64,000 bases of DNA from NCBI RefSeq assembly GCF_002115825.1, contig NZ_JFJZ01000005.1:124001-188000 (forward strand). The letters are read 5' to 3'. Made by a program: the position numbers and the translations under genes. Position 1 is the stretch's first letter; every line of letters begins with the position of its first letter. A model generated the notes under the pieces. The model saw only the letters and a program-made list of their open reading frames with translations. It made no database searches and was not told where the DNA came from. Source of the stretch: Thalassospira sp. MCCC 1A01428 (GTDB lineage: Bacteria > Pseudomonadota > Alphaproteobacteria > Rhodospirillales > Thalassospiraceae). Shown piece by piece: positions 45,183 to 58,628 of the stretch.

Positions 45183-46376
45183 TCAGGCGGTCGCAACAGG
45201 TTTGCGTGCCCAAATACCAACTGTCACGGCCAAACCGGCAACAATCATTAACGCGCTTAACCCTAAAATTACCCAGCCGGTTTGTGCCGGGCTTGCCGCC
45301 AAACCCACAATTAACCCGGAAAGCGGCAGGCTAAGATTATTAAACAAAATCACCACCCCGGTGGTTTTACCAAGGTCGCGGGCAGGAATAATGCGCTGGC
45401 GGGCCGTACGAATGTAAACCGCATACATGCCGTCAAACCCCAAAATAAAGACAAAACCCAACGCATAAACCCAGTAATTGGGGCTGAACGCGGTAATGAT
45501 ACCTCCTACAATAACCATGACATAACCAATGGCACCAATACGCCCGATACCCATATTCGTTGCCGCAATAATCAACAGCACAGCAACCGTTGCCAGGGCT
45601 CCCAGCGTTTGCAAAAGCGCATAATAATTGCCGGGCAAGTCAAACAGGCCGGTTACCATTGCCGCCGAGGTTGCCAGTGTCGCCCCGAAAACAAGGTTGA
45701 TCGCAGCGGTTAAAATCACCAGCCGCTTTAGGCCCGGTAAATACATCACATGATGAAACGCGACCCGCAACGGGGCCATAAACGGCGTTGTGGTGACTTC
45801 GGGTTCAATCAGCTCTACGGTATTGATCCGCCGCCAAACCATCATTGCGGCTTCGCCCAGCAAAAACAAAACCACAGCCCCGCCCACAACCACCTGCCAG
45901 TTGGTCACCCCAAACAGGGTAGCCGCCGCCAGCGGGCCAATAATGATGCAGCATTGATCCACTGTTTGCGCCAGAGACTGCACCCGGTCAAACCGGGCAG
46001 TGGCAAAAATTTGCGGCAGCATCACTTCGCGCGCCATAAAACCCTGGCTTGCCAGCACCCCGCACAAGGCCGAAATCATCACCACCCAGACCGGATTGGG
46101 GTAAAAGGCAAAACAAACCAGCCCCGCTGTGGCAATAACGGCCCGGCCCAGCTGGGTCATCCGAATTAGGCGAATGGGGGAAACGCGATCCGACAAAATA
46201 CCGCAAAAGGGAAAACACAGCGTACGCGGCAGGGTTTCCACCGCATAGGCCAGCCCGGAAAGGGCAACACTTTGGGTCGTCTGGTAAACGACCAAAGGCA
46301 CAATAAACAGCAAAAACTGATCGCCCAAACGGGCAGAAAACATCGAGGCAAAAAACAGCCTGGCGTTAAGGGTCAT
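45183..46376 (-). CDS. MFS transporter (EntS/DHA3-like)
   Basis: A 397-residue major facilitator protein with about twelve hydrophobic segments in two halves. The loop 2-3 motif CGILSDRVSPIRLIRM (near residue 58) is the MFS signature in the form seen in DHA3 exporters such as EntS and macrolide pumps. ARFDRVQSLAQTVDQC near 128 is also typical of this group. The substrate is unknown and no biosynthetic cluster is adjacent. It ends at a terminator shared with the oxidase operon. Confidence 0.85.
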   Translation of the reverse strand: MTLNARLFFASMFSARLGDQFLLFIVPLVVYQTTQSVALSGLAYAVETLPRTLCFPFCGILSDRVSPIRLIRMTQLGRAVIATAGLVCFAFYPNPVWVVMISALCGVLASQGFMAREVMLPQIFATARFDRVQSLAQTVDQCCIIIGPLAAATLFGVTNWQVVVGGAVVLFLLGEAAMMVWRRINTVELIEPEVTTTPFMAPLRVAFHHVMYLPGLKRLVILTAAINLVFGATLATSAAMVTGLFDLPGNYYALLQTLGALATVAVLLIIAATNMGIGRIGAIGYVMVIVGGIITAFSPNYWVYALGFVFILGFDGMYAVYIRTARQRIIPARDLGKTTGVVILFNNLSLPLSGLIVGLAASPAQTGWVILGLSALMIVAGLAVTVGIWARKPVATA

Positions 46377-46722
46377 CGGGTGGGGCTTTCGGCAAAACGG
46401 CGTGGTGGCGCCAAAAATGATCTTTTGACGATATACCCGCTCTGCGCGCAGTCAATTAAATCAGCAGCGCGAAAAAAGCCGCCCTGCCATGCATTTAGCG
46501 CAGATATTCAAACGGATATACTCCCCCTCCTAACGCACCTGCACCCTGTTAAAGCACAAAACTGGCTCTTGAATATTGCCCCTGCTCCACAAGCTCACAC
46601 GTTAAGGCATCCTGACTATTGCGCAGGGATAGAAAGAATTTAACCATCATCCGAATGTTCCCGCCGGTCAAGCCACCCGCGACACCGATACCGCAAACAC
46701 ATCAACCACCGTACGAAACAGG
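46377..46722. other. Gene-free stretch
   Basis: 346 bp between the MFS start and the aminotransferase stop. No coding frame, hairpin with T-run or repeat that I would support. It must contain the MFS promoter, which I could not place. Confidence 0.6.
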
Positions 46723-47943
46723 TTAATACTGATTATGCACACGCCGGATCAACGCAGCCAACCGTTCGATCCCGGCACGAATGCGCTGCGGTTTTTCGGT
46801 CGCGAAACTAAGCCTTGCGGTATTACACCCGCCGTGATCACAGAAAAAAGCCTGACCAGGAACGAAGGCAACCTTTGCTTCCTCCAATGCCAGCTCCAGC
46901 AACTGGCGACTATCGATATTTTCTGGCAAGGTCAGCCAGATAAACATGCCCCCTTCCGGGCGGGTATAGGTCACACCTTCGGGCATAAAGTCATCAAGCG
47001 CGGCCAGCATGGTGTCGCGTTTATGGCGATAGGCATCGCGCAGGGTGTCAATATGGGCCGGGAACAATTTGTGCGCTGCCCGCAAGGCGACTTCCTGATT
47101 GATGGTTGAAACATGCAAATCCCCGGCCTGTTTCATCAATACCAGCCGTTCAATCGCCGGGCGCGGCGCACAAACCCAACCAATGCGAAGGGCCGGTGCC
47201 AGCGTTTTTGAAAATGTACCCAACTGAATGACCGTGCCGGCATTCTGATCGCCATGCGTTTCATCAAGCGCCAACAACGACGGGGCGACATCGCCGTCAT
47301 AAGACAGCTTGGAATATGCTGCGTCCTCCAGAATAACCGCGCCGTATTTGCGCGCAACCTCTAGCACCGCCAAACGGCGTTCCAGACTATAGGATCGCCC
47401 GGTCGGATTTTGAAAATCCGGTGCTAAATAGGCAATCCGCGCGCCCGCCGCAAAGGCAGCGTCAAGGTCGGCAACCACCGGGCCATCTGCATCCATAGCC
47501 ACACCGACATAGGTCGGACGGCGCATGGAAAACGCCTGCATCGCCCCCAGATAGGTCGGCTTTTCAACAACAATTTCCCGTCCCGGCTCCAGCAGCAGCC
47601 GGGCCAGCATATCCAGCCCCTGCTGTGCGCCACAGGTGATCAGGATGTTATCAATACCGCGCACAGCCCCGCTTGATGCCAGATCATCGACAATCCACTG
47701 GCGCAAAGCTGGCAATCCTTCGCTGATCGAATATTGCAAGCTGCGGCGGCCCGCCACATCATCGTCCATCAAATCGCGGTAAACACCGTTAAAATCACCC
47801 AACGGAAAAAGTGACGGGTCCGGCACGCCCCCGGCAAAGGATGTAATTTCCGGGCGCTCTGCCACCTTCAGCAAATCGCGAATTTCAGATGCGGTCAGGG
47901 CGCGGGCATCACGAACGATCAGGTCATTCCATTGGATGGTCAT
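46723..47943 (-). CDS. PLP-dependent aminotransferase, class I/II (MocR/LysN-like)
   Basis: A 406-residue fold-type I aminotransferase without a DNA-binding domain. ITSFAGGVPDPSLFP opens the domain, ITCGAQQGLDMLARLL is the phosphate-binding region, APDFQNPTGRSYS holds the cofactor Asn, and the Schiff-base Lys is in GTFSKTLAPALRIGWV near residue 240. The group includes 2-aminoadipate aminotransferase and aromatic or branched-chain enzymes. It lies opposite the M20-AstA gene (235-bp gap), so it might take part in arginine or lysine catabolism; this is inference. Confidence 0.87.
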   Translation of the reverse strand: MTIQWNDLIVRDARALTASEIRDLLKVAERPEITSFAGGVPDPSLFPLGDFNGVYRDLMDDDVAGRRSLQYSISEGLPALRQWIVDDLASSGAVRGIDNILITCGAQQGLDMLARLLLEPGREIVVEKPTYLGAMQAFSMRRPTYVGVAMDADGPVVADLDAAFAAGARIAYLAPDFQNPTGRSYSLERRLAVLEVARKYGAVILEDAAYSKLSYDGDVAPSLLALDETHGDQNAGTVIQLGTFSKTLAPALRIGWVCAPRPAIERLVLMKQAGDLHVSTINQEVALRAAHKLFPAHIDTLRDAYRHKRDTMLAALDDFMPEGVTYTRPEGGMFIWLTLPENIDSRQLLELALEEAKVAFVPGQAFFCDHGGCNTARLSFATEKPQRIRAGIERLAALIRRVHNQY

Positions 47944-48178
47944 GGGCGACTCTCTATATTTAGGTCAGCTTTACTGACGTTATCAAGCGAGCAACCCGGC
48001 ATTAAATCAAGTTTATTTTTCAACAGATCCAATTTTTGAAATAAAATTACGCAAGTGGCTTGTCGCGACCCGCAGGTAATACTGTTTCCAACCTCGCATC
48101 CCGCACCACCTGCCGGGCAGATTTTGGCACTCTATTGTCAACAAACCCCATAAACGCCAAACCGTCCCACAGGATATC

Positions 48179-50443
48179 ATGACCGAACATGCAAAATTTC
48201 AGCCGTGGCTGGACTGGCTTGATCCGCGTTACGTCCAAACGCTGGATCGCCTGAAAACCTGGTCTGCCATTAATTCCGGCACCGGCAATATCGACGGCCT
48301 GGCACAAATGGTCGATGCCATCCTGCCCGCCTTTGCCGAGCTGGACGCGGAAACCAACATCATCGACCTCCCCGATGGCGAAGCTGTGTCGCCCGGTGGC
48401 GATATTTTGCCGGTGCGCTATGGCAAGGTTTTGCATTTTTCCAAACGCCCGCAGGCCCCGGTGCGTGCGCTTTTGTGCATTCATTATGACACGGTATTTG
48501 GCACCGATAGCCCCTTTCAATCCCCGCGATTGATAAATGACACCACGCTGAACGGCCCCGGTGTGGCCGATGCCAAAGGCGGCATTCTAACCATCCTTAA
48601 TGCGCTGGCAGCGTTGGAACGCAGCCCCTTTGCCAACGGCATAGGCTGGGATGTGGTCCTCAACCCCGATGAAGAAACCGGTTCGGCAGGGTCATCGCCG
48701 ATATTGGCGGAGCGCGCGCGTGCTGCCGATTTTGGCATGATATTCGAACCCGCTCTGGCCGATGGCACCCTTGCCGGGGCGCGCAAGGGATCGGGCAATT
48801 TTTCGATCCGCATCAAAGGCAAAGCCGCGCATGCCGGGCGCGAATTTTACGCCGGGCGCAGTGCCATGGTGGCCGCCGCACACTGTGTTACCGCCCTTGA
48901 TGCCCTGAACGGCAAAACCGGCGATGCCACCTTTAACATCGGCAAAATTGATGGCGGCGGGCCAGTTAATATTGTGCCCGATACCGCCATTGTGCGCTTT
49001 AATGTTCGTGTCGCCACCCATGATGAACGCCACAGTGCCGAAACCGGCATGAGCGCCATTATCGACCAGCTAAATGCCATGGACGGCATAACCGCCGACC
49101 TGCATGGCCGCTTTGGCCGTGCGCCCAAGGAAATGGCAGGCAAAACCAAAGCCCTGTTTGAATGGGTCCGCGATCTTGGAAACAATCTTGATCTCGACAT
49201 TAGCTGGAAAGCCACTGGCGGCTGTTGTGATGGCAATAATCTGGCCGAAGCCGGATTGCCCAATATCGATACCCTTGGTGTGCGCGGCGGCCTTATCCAT
49301 TCCGATCAGGAATTTGTGAAACTCGACAGCCTGATCGAACGCGCCAAATTATCCGCCCTGATTTTAATGAAGGCCGGCGCCGGCGAATTGCCTGCCAGTT
49401 TTGTAAAACGGAGATTTAAGCACATGATGCGCGTGCGCCCCGCAATAATGGCCGATCTGGACCGGCTGGTTGATTTGGCATCTGGTGCGTCAAAGGGGCT
49501 AACCACCCTGCCCGCCAATCGTGGCATCCTTGAAACCCGCATTGCCGATTCCATTATCGCCTTTGAAAGCGATGTCGATGGCCCGGGTGGCGAAAGCTAT
49601 TTCATGGTGCTGGAAGATACCGAAAATGGCAAGGTCGCGGGTACCTGTGCCATCTATGCCGGGGTCGGGTTATCCAAGGCGTTTTATAACTATAAAATCC
49701 TGAAAATCACCCAATATTCGCACGAACTTAACGTTACCTCGACATCGCACCTTTTGAACCTTGCCAACGATTATCAGGGTGCGACCGAGGTTGGCACGCT
49801 GTATCTGGACCCGGAATACCGCAAGGATGGCAATGGGCAGCTTCTGGCACGCTCACGCTATTTGCTGATGGGATGTTTTGCATCGCGCTTTTCCGAAATT
49901 GTCATGGCCGAAATGCGCGGCTGGCAGGACAAGGACGGTAAATCCCCGTTATGGGAGGCCCTGGGCTCGCACTTCTTCCAGTTGCCCTTCCCCGATGCCG
50001 ATTATATTTCGGGCGTAGGCAACAACCAGTTCATCGCCGATCTGATGCCGAAATTCCCGATCTATATCGAACTGCTGCCCAAGGCGGCACAGGACGTGAT
50101 TGGCAAAACCCATGACGAAACCCGCCCGGCCCTGAATCTGCTCAAGAAGGAAGGCTTTCGCTTTTCCAACGCCGTTGATGTGTTTGACGGCGGGCCGTGT
50201 GTTGATGTGCGCCTGGAAGATATTCGCACCATTCGCCATTCACGCCTGGCAACGGTGCGCAACCTTGTAGATCGCAACACATCCACGCGCCGCCATCTCG
50301 CCTGCACCATCGCGCTAAAAGGTTTTCAGTCAAGCTGGCTGCACATGCAACCGATTAATCGGGACACCGTCGATCTTGACCACAGCGAAGCCGCAAAACT
50401 GGGCATCTCGGCAGGCGATCAAATTCGCTACGTCACCGATTAA
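48179..50443 (+). CDS. M20 metallopeptidase fused to arginine N-succinyltransferase (AstA)
   Basis: A 754-residue protein in one frame. Residues 1 to about 400 are an M20 (carboxypeptidase G2/ArgE-like) hydrolase with all metal and catalytic motifs: CIHYDTVFG, GPGVADAKGGI, NPDEETGSAGS and RGGLIHSDQEF. Residues 416-754 (338 long) are a complete AstA (E. coli about 344), which adds succinate to the alpha-amino group of arginine. It contains TEVGTLYLDPEYRKDGNGQL and EMRGWQDKDGKSPLWEALG. astD and astB follow; no astE is present. M20 enzymes of this type cut N-acyl-glutamates, so the N-terminal half may do the last step, desuccinylation of N-succinylglutamate. A GGAG site before the internal ATGs at 49424/49427 would also allow separate AstA. 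Confidence 0.87.
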   Translation: MTEHAKFQPWLDWLDPRYVQTLDRLKTWSAINSGTGNIDGLAQMVDAILPAFAELDAETNIIDLPDGEAVSPGGDILPVRYGKVLHFSKRPQAPVRALLCIHYDTVFGTDSPFQSPRLINDTTLNGPGVADAKGGILTILNALAALERSPFANGIGWDVVLNPDEETGSAGSSPILAERARAADFGMIFEPALADGTLAGARKGSGNFSIRIKGKAAHAGREFYAGRSAMVAAAHCVTALDALNGKTGDATFNIGKIDGGGPVNIVPDTAIVRFNVRVATHDERHSAETGMSAIIDQLNAMDGITADLHGRFGRAPKEMAGKTKALFEWVRDLGNNLDLDISWKATGGCCDGNNLAEAGLPNIDTLGVRGGLIHSDQEFVKLDSLIERAKLSALILMKAGAGELPASFVKRRFKHMMRVRPAIMADLDRLVDLASGASKGLTTLPANRGILETRIADSIIAFESDVDGPGGESYFMVLEDTENGKVAGTCAIYAGVGLSKAFYNYKILKITQYSHELNVTSTSHLLNLANDYQGATEVGTLYLDPEYRKDGNGQLLARSRYLLMGCFASRFSEIVMAEMRGWQDKDGKSPLWEALGSHFFQLPFPDADYISGVGNNQFIADLMPKFPIYIELLPKAAQDVIGKTHDETRPALNLLKKEGFRFSNAVDVFDGGPCVDVRLEDIRTIRHSRLATVRNLVDRNTSTRRHLACTIALKGFQSSWLHMQPINRDTVDLDHSEAAKLGISAGDQIRYVTD

Positions 50444-53346
<2,903 letters not shown>

Positions 53347-53461
53347 ACCCTAAAGCCGCATTCCCTGCGGTGCCGGGATATGGCTTCAAAATTTAATGCC
53401 GCACCGGGCGTGGCACTATGGCGTTGAAGAATAAAACGCCACCCCATCCGGGAGACCCGCC

Positions 53462-54871
53462 ATGCCCACCTCTTACGATAGCGACCGCCTGAAAAAGGCG
53501 GATTCCGCCAATATTTTGCATCCTGCCAGCGTTGTTGCCGATGTTGCGGCCAAAGGGCCGCGCATCATTGCCGAAGGCAAGGGATGCGTCATTACCGATA
53601 CCGATGGCAAAAGCCAGCTTGATGCCGTTGGCGGGCTTTGGTGCATGAATATCGGTTATGGCCGCCCCGAAATTGGCGATGCCATGAAAAAGGCATCCGA
53701 TCAGCTGGGCTATTTCCACACTTTTGCCGGGCATTCCAACCCCGCCCAAATCGATCTGGCCGAACGGCTGGTAGCGAAAATGCCCGACCATATCAACAAG
53801 GTGTTTTTTGGCAGTTCCGGGTCGGATGCCAATGACAGCCTGATGAAAATCGTATGGTATTATAACGGCCTGCGCGGCAAACCGGAAAAACGCAAAATCA
53901 TTTCGCGCAAGCAGGCCTATCACGGTACCACCATTGCCTCGGCCAGCTTAACCGGCCTTGCATCCTTTCATCGCAATTTCGGCCTACCACTGGCGGAAGT
54001 CAAACACACCTCTCTGCCCCATTATTACCGCGAGGCCAAAACGAGCGAAAGCGAACTGGAATTTTCCAACCGCCTTGCGTGCGAGCTTGAAGAAATGATC
54101 ATCGCCGAAGGGCCGGAAACTGTCGGCGCCTTCATCGCCGAACCGGTTATGGGTGCTGGCGGCGTGATTACCCCGCCCGAGGGTTATTTTGCTGCAGTTC
54201 AAAAGGTCCTTAAGAAACACGACATCCTGTTTATTTGCGACGAGGTGGTTTGTGGGTTTGGCCGCCTTGGTGACTGGTTTGGTCACCGGGTATACGACAT
54301 TCGCCCAGACATGATCGCCACCGCCAAAGGCATTACCAGCGGCTATTTTCCGCTATCAGCAGCGTTCATCAGCGATGATATCTGGAATGTTTTGCGCGAC
54401 GGGTCGGCGACACTGGGCGCATTTGCCCATGGCTTTACCTATTCCGGCCATCCGGTTGGATGTGCGGCCGCCCTGGCAAACCTTGATATTCTTGAAAACG
54501 AAAACCTGATTGGCAATGCCGCCGAGGTGGGCGCCTATTTGCATAGATCACTGGCACAGGCCCTGGGCGATCACGCCCATATTGGCGAAATTCGCGGGCG
54601 CGGCCTGATCGGCGCAATCCAGCTTATGGCAGACCGCGACACAAAAATCGGGTTTGATCTGAAACACAAAATCGCTGCGCGTTGCGTTGCTGCGATTGGT
54701 GAACTGGGTGTGATTTACCGCCCGCTTCCCACCGCCGACAGCCTGGCGTTCTCGCCGCCCCTGTGCCTGACCCGGAACGAGGCCGACCAGATGGTTGATG
54801 CCCTGCGCAAGGGGCTTGATCAGGTGATTGGGGGGCTTAGCAGCGACGAACGCAAGGGCCTTGCCGCCTAG
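53462..54871 (+). CDS. Class III (omega) aminotransferase
   Basis: A 469-residue class III PLP aminotransferase. [19 protein letters not shown] opens the domain, [15 protein letters not shown] is the cofactor-phosphate region, [16 protein letters not shown] holds the Asp, and Schiff-base Lys289 is in [13 protein letters not shown]. The overall form is that of pyruvate-dependent omega-aminotransferases (SpuC/putrescine or beta-alanine type) and is longer than AstC (about 406). It lies 115 bp after astB and may provide the succinylornithine transaminase step or act on another diamine. Ends at a terminator at 54910. Confidence 0.87.
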   Translation: MPTSYDSDRLKKADSANILHPASVVADVAAKGPRIIAEGKGCVITDTDGKSQLDAVGGLWCMNIGYGRPEIGDAMKKASDQLGYFHTFAGHSNPAQIDLAERLVAKMPDHINKVFFGSSGSDANDSLMKIVWYYNGLRGKPEKRKIISRKQAYHGTTIASASLTGLASFHRNFGLPLAEVKHTSLPHYYREAKTSESELEFSNRLACELEEMIIAEGPETVGAFIAEPVMGAGGVITPPEGYFAAVQKVLKKHDILFICDEVVCGFGRLGDWFGHRVYDIRPDMIATAKGITSGYFPLSAAFISDDIWNVLRDGSATLGAFAHGFTYSGHPVGCAAALANLDILENENLIGNAAEVGAYLHRSLAQALGDHAHIGEIRGRGLIGAIQLMADRDTKIGFDLKHKIAARCVAAIGELGVIYRPLPTADSLAFSPPLCLTRNEADQMVDALRKGLDQVIGGLSSDERKGLAA

Positions 54872-54909
54872 GCCGACAAAATACAAGTGCTATTCACAGC
54901 CACACATCG

Positions 54910-54943
54910 CCCCGGTTTGCTTTTTGCAACCGGGGTTCTTTTG
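54910..54943 (+). terminator. Terminator of the aminotransferase gene
   Basis: CCCCGGTTTGC pairs with GCAACCGGGG (10 bp with one bulged T) around a TTTTT loop, followed by TTCTTTTG. Confidence 0.85.
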
Positions 54944-54993
54944 TTCCCTGTCGTTCCCCGCTACAATGCGCGCGCAACACGAGATTGGGCAAA

Positions 54994-55455
54994 ATGATAA
55001 AAATAGACGCGATTAACCATAAAATCCTGCGCGCCTTGCAGGCCAATGCCAAGCTAACCAACCTTGCCCTGTCAAAGCTGGTCGGTTTAAGCCCCAGCCC
55101 CTGCCTTGACCGGGTTAAGAAGCTGGAAAAGGAAAAGGTGATCAAGCGGTATCGCGCCGTCATCAATATTGAAAAGCTATGCCCGCATGTGCGCGTTTTT
55201 GCCGAAGTAACGCTGGAAGGCAAAGGGGTGGATGATTATAAAAAATTTGCCAATGCCATTCACGACATTCCCGAAGTTGTCGCCGGATACCGCATTTCCG
55301 GCCCGTATGACTATATGCTGTGTCTGGTGTGTCGCGATGTGCAGCACTACCATTCCCTGTCCGAAGAGATGATTTACGGCAACCTCGGCATTACCAAATT
55401 CATCGGCCATGTTGCCCTGGCCCAGACCAAGGAATTTAAAGGTTTTCCGGTTTAA
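54994..55455 (+). CDS. Lrp/AsnC-family transcriptional regulator
   Basis: A 153-residue Lrp-type regulator. The HTH lies at residues 5-55 (LQANAKLTNLALSKLVGLSP then SPCLDRVKKLEKEK) and the ligand-binding domain follows (GYRISGPYDYMLCLVCRD). I start at ATG 54994; a TTG three codons earlier is possible. It follows the AST genes but has its own terminator-separated unit. It may sense arginine or a product of the aminotransferase; this is inference. Confidence 0.9.
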   Translation: MIKIDAINHKILRALQANAKLTNLALSKLVGLSPSPCLDRVKKLEKEKVIKRYRAVINIEKLCPHVRVFAEVTLEGKGVDDYKKFANAIHDIPEVVAGYRISGPYDYMLCLVCRDVQHYHSLSEEMIYGNLGITKFIGHVALAQTKEFKGFPV

Positions 55456-55615
55456 TATCCCGAAACAATAATCACCTACCGCATTCAAGCCCTTTAATTG
55501 CACAAATTAAAACTGGAATTCGCCACAGAGACAACAAATTTACTGTGAATTGTCAAATGGCGCTTGCATCGGGACGCAATCCGTATTACCCGGTTTGTAG
55601 TTGTGAAATTAATTC

Positions 55616-55638
55616 AATAACACTTTAAATGTGTTATT
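55616..55638. promoter_or_regulatory. Inverted repeat in the cysD leader
   Basis: Perfect 8-bp inverted repeat AATAACAC-N7-GTGTTATT, ending 18 bp before the cysD ATG. As DNA it could bind a dimeric regulator (a CysB-like protein is the obvious candidate for sulfate activation genes). As RNA it would form a hairpin just before the ribosome-binding site. Confidence 0.5.
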
Positions 55639-55655
55639 TACCGTCAGGAAAGACA

Positions 55656-56561
55656 ATGCAGCCTAATCTGACCCATCTCCGCCAGCTAGAGGCAGAGAGC
55701 ATTCATATCATTCGCGAAGTGGCGGCATCCTTTGAGCGCCCGGTGATGCTTTATTCCATCGGCAAGGATTCATCGGTTTTGCTGCATTTGGCGCGCAAGG
55801 CCTTTTATCCGGCTCCGCCGCCGTTTCCCCTGATGCATGTCGATACGACATGGAAGTTTCGCGAAATGATCGAATTTCGCGACAAAGTTGCCAGGGAATA
55901 TGGCTTCGAGCTGATTGTGCATATCAATGAAGAAGGCGTGAAACAGGGTGTTGGCCCATTCACCCATGGTTCAAGTGTGCATACAGACGTTATGAAAACC
56001 CAGTCGCTTAAACAGGCGCTCAACAAATACAAGTTCGATGCAGCCTTTGGCGGTGCACGCCGCGACGAGGAAAAAGCCCGTGCGAAGGAACGCGTATTTT
56101 CCTTCCGCACCGAAACCCATCGCTGGGACCCGAAAAACCAGCGCCCTGAATTGTGGAACATTTATAATTCCCGCATTAACAAGGGCGAAAGCATCCGTGC
56201 CTTTCCAATCTCGAACTGGACGGAACTTGATATCTGGCAATATATCTATCTTGAACAAATTCCCATCGTTCCGCTGTATTACGCCGCCAAGCGCCCGATT
56301 GTTGAACGTGACGGCACGTTGATCATGGTTGATGATGACCGGATGCCGCTACGCGATGGTGAAGTGCCGGAAATGAAATCCGTCCGGTTCCGTACCCTTG
56401 GTTGCTATCCGTTAACCGGAGCCGTTGAATCCGAGGCCGCAACCCTGCCCGAGATCATTCAGGAAATGCTGCTGACCCGGTCCAGCGAACGCCAGGGCCG
56501 CATGATTGACCATGACGAAGCCGGTTCAATGGAAAAGAAAAAGCAGGAAGGCTACTTCTGA
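55656..56561 (+). CDS. cysD: Sulfate adenylyltransferase subunit 2
   Basis: A 301-residue ATP-pyrophosphatase-fold subunit that makes adenosine 5'-phosphosulfate from sulfate and ATP. The PP-loop form [13 protein letters not shown] is near residue 30, and the family segments [33 protein letters not shown] and [14 protein letters not shown] are present. ATG 55656 has CAGGAAAG upstream; the frame extends nine codons further without better support. The stop overlaps the cysNC start by one base (TGATG). Confidence 0.95.
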   Translation: MQPNLTHLRQLEAESIHIIREVAASFERPVMLYSIGKDSSVLLHLARKAFYPAPPPFPLMHVDTTWKFREMIEFRDKVAREYGFELIVHINEEGVKQGVGPFTHGSSVHTDVMKTQSLKQALNKYKFDAAFGGARRDEEKARAKERVFSFRTETHRWDPKNQRPELWNIYNSRINKGESIRAFPISNWTELDIWQYIYLEQIPIVPLYYAAKRPIVERDGTLIMVDDDRMPLRDGEVPEMKSVRFRTLGCYPLTGAVESEAATLPEIIQEMLLTRSSERQGRMIDHDEAGSMEKKKQEGYF

Positions 56562-58480
56562 TGGCACATAAATCCGACCTGATTGCCGATGATATTCTTG
56601 GCTATCTTAAAGCCCAGGAAGAAAAAAGCCTGTTGCGTTTCATCACCTGCGGCAGCGTTGATGATGGCAAAAGCACCCTGATTGGCCGCCTGTTATGGGA
56701 TTCAAAACTGATTTTTGAAGACCAGTTGGCAGCGTTAGAAGTAGATTCCCGCAAGGTTGGCACCCAGAACGGCGAAATTGATTTTGCCTTGCTGCTCGAC
56801 GGGCTTCAGGCCGAACGCGAACAGGGCATCACGATTGACGTTGCCTATCGTTTCTTTTCGACCGACAAGCGAAAATTCATCGTCGCCGACACCCCGGGCC
56901 ACGAACAATATACCCGCAACATGGCAACCGGTGCGTCGTCCGCCGATGTCGCTGTGATTTTGATTGATGCGCGCAAAGGCATTTTAACCCAGACCCGCCG
57001 CCACAGCTTTATTACCTCTCTTTTGGGTATTCGCAATGTGGTACTGGCGGTCAATAAAATGGACCTGGTCGATTATGACCAGGCCACCTTTGACCGTATC
57101 GTTGGCGAATATCGGGAATTTGCCCAGCAACTGAATTACAAGTCGATCCAGGCTATTCCAATGTCGGCCCTTCGCGGCGATAACATTATCGAACCCAGCC
57201 CCAACACCGGCTGGTACGATGGCCCCAGCCTGCTTGGCCATCTTGAAACGGTTCAGGTTGAACAGGAAGCGATTGAAAAACCGTTCCGCCTGCCCGTTCA
57301 ATGGGTCAACCGCCCCAACCTCGATTTCCGCGGTTTCTCGGGCACGGTATCGTCGGGTGTTGTCAAACCGGGTGATAAAATTGTTGTTTCGTCATCGGGC
57401 CAAACCAGTACGGTCAAGGAAATCGTGACATTTGATGGCAATCTTGACCAAGCCGTTGCCGGGCAAGCCATTACCCTGACGCTGGAAGACGAAATTGACA
57501 TTTCACGCGGCGATGTTTTGGCATCCAGCGAAGCCCGCACCGATTATGCCGACCAGTTTGAAGCCAAAATCATCTGGATGCACGAAGACGAAATGCTGCC
57601 GGGCCGCCCCTATCTGATCAAGATGGGCGGGCAACTTTCGGGGGCGCAAATCAGCACCCTGAAATACAAGGTCAATGTTAATACGCTCGAACATGTGGCC
57701 GGTAAAACGCTGGAACTAAACGAAGTCGGTATTGCCAATATTGCGGCTGACCGTGCGCTGGCGTTTGACCCCTATGACGATAACCGCCATACCGGGCGTT
57801 TCATCATCATCGACCGCTATACCAACGCCACCGTTGGCGCCGGGATGGTCAACCATTCATTACGCCGCGCGACCAATATCAAGTGGCAGGAAATGGATGT
57901 TAACAAACAGGCGCGCGCCACCCAGAAAGGCCAGAAATCGGCTGTGCTGTGGTTTACCGGTCTGTCGGGTGCGGGCAAATCCACCATCGCCAATCTGGTG
58001 GAAAAGAAGCTCAATGCCCTTGGTAAACATACCTACAGCCTTGATGGCGACAATGTGCGTCATGGCTTAAACAAGGACCTTGGCTTTACCGATGCCGACC
58101 GGGTGGAAAATATCCGTCGTGTCGGCGAAACCGCCAAGCTGTTTGTCGATGCCGGGTTGATCACGCTGGTTTCCTTCATTTCACCGTTCAAAAGCGAACG
58201 GCAAATGGCGCGCAGCCTGCTTGAAAATGGCGAATTTATCGAGGTGTTTATCAATACCCCGCTTGAAGTCTGTGAAGAACGCGATGTAAAGGGCCTTTAT
58301 AAAAAGGCCCGTGAAGGCAAAATCGCCAATTTCACCGGCATTGACAGCCCCTACGAGGCCCCGGAGAACCCGGAAATTACGGTAAACACGTCGGATCAAA
58401 GTGCTGAGGACGCCGCCGAAATGGTTGTGAACCAGCTTGAAGATCTTGGCATTCTTGCCGCATGGTTCCCGGAAATCTGA
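56561..58480 (+). CDS. cysNC: Bifunctional sulfate adenylyltransferase subunit 1 / adenylylsulfate kinase
   Basis: A 639-residue fusion. The CysN part is an EF-Tu-like GTPase with P-loop GSVDDGKS (31-38), [12 protein letters not shown] and NKMD, which drives APS synthesis with CysD. The CysC part starts at about residue 460, with Walker [10 protein letters not shown] (467-475), [16 protein letters not shown] and [14 protein letters not shown], and phosphorylates APS to PAPS. The fusion (NodQ-like) is common in alphaproteobacteria. Coupled to cysD; a terminator follows at 58515. Confidence 0.95.
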   Translation: MAHKSDLIADDILGYLKAQEEKSLLRFITCGSVDDGKSTLIGRLLWDSKLIFEDQLAALEVDSRKVGTQNGEIDFALLLDGLQAEREQGITIDVAYRFFSTDKRKFIVADTPGHEQYTRNMATGASSADVAVILIDARKGILTQTRRHSFITSLLGIRNVVLAVNKMDLVDYDQATFDRIVGEYREFAQQLNYKSIQAIPMSALRGDNIIEPSPNTGWYDGPSLLGHLETVQVEQEAIEKPFRLPVQWVNRPNLDFRGFSGTVSSGVVKPGDKIVVSSSGQTSTVKEIVTFDGNLDQAVAGQAITLTLEDEIDISRGDVLASSEARTDYADQFEAKIIWMHEDEMLPGRPYLIKMGGQLSGAQISTLKYKVNVNTLEHVAGKTLELNEVGIANIAADRALAFDPYDDNRHTGRFIIIDRYTNATVGAGMVNHSLRRATNIKWQEMDVNKQARATQKGQKSAVLWFTGLSGAGKSTIANLVEKKLNALGKHTYSLDGDNVRHGLNKDLGFTDADRVENIRRVGETAKLFVDAGLITLVSFISPFKSERQMARSLLENGEFIEVFINTPLEVCEERDVKGLYKKAREGKIANFTGIDSPYEAPENPEITVNTSDQSAEDAAEMVVNQLEDLGILAAWFPEI

Positions 58481-58514
58481 CAATACACACCACCAGACAC
58501 ATCCCGACGCAATC

Positions 58515-58546
58515 ACACCCGGCACATTGTTGCCGGGTGTTTTTTA
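58515..58546 (+). terminator. Terminator of cysD-cysNC
   Basis: Stem ACACCCGGCA / TGCCGGGTGT (10 bp, 6-nt loop) followed by TTTTTAT. Confidence 0.92.
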
Positions 58547-58628
58547 TACATAAGGTCTCAATTGTAATATTTGTGGTTGCACGATAATCTAAGTTCGCCG
58601 CAAGCATTTGAAACAAGGAGACAAACAG

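Noticed and set aside
53462-54871. astC as the name of the class III aminotransferase
   Set aside because: It is about 60 residues longer than AstC and has the pyruvate-type omega-aminotransferase form; its place after astB is suggestive only.
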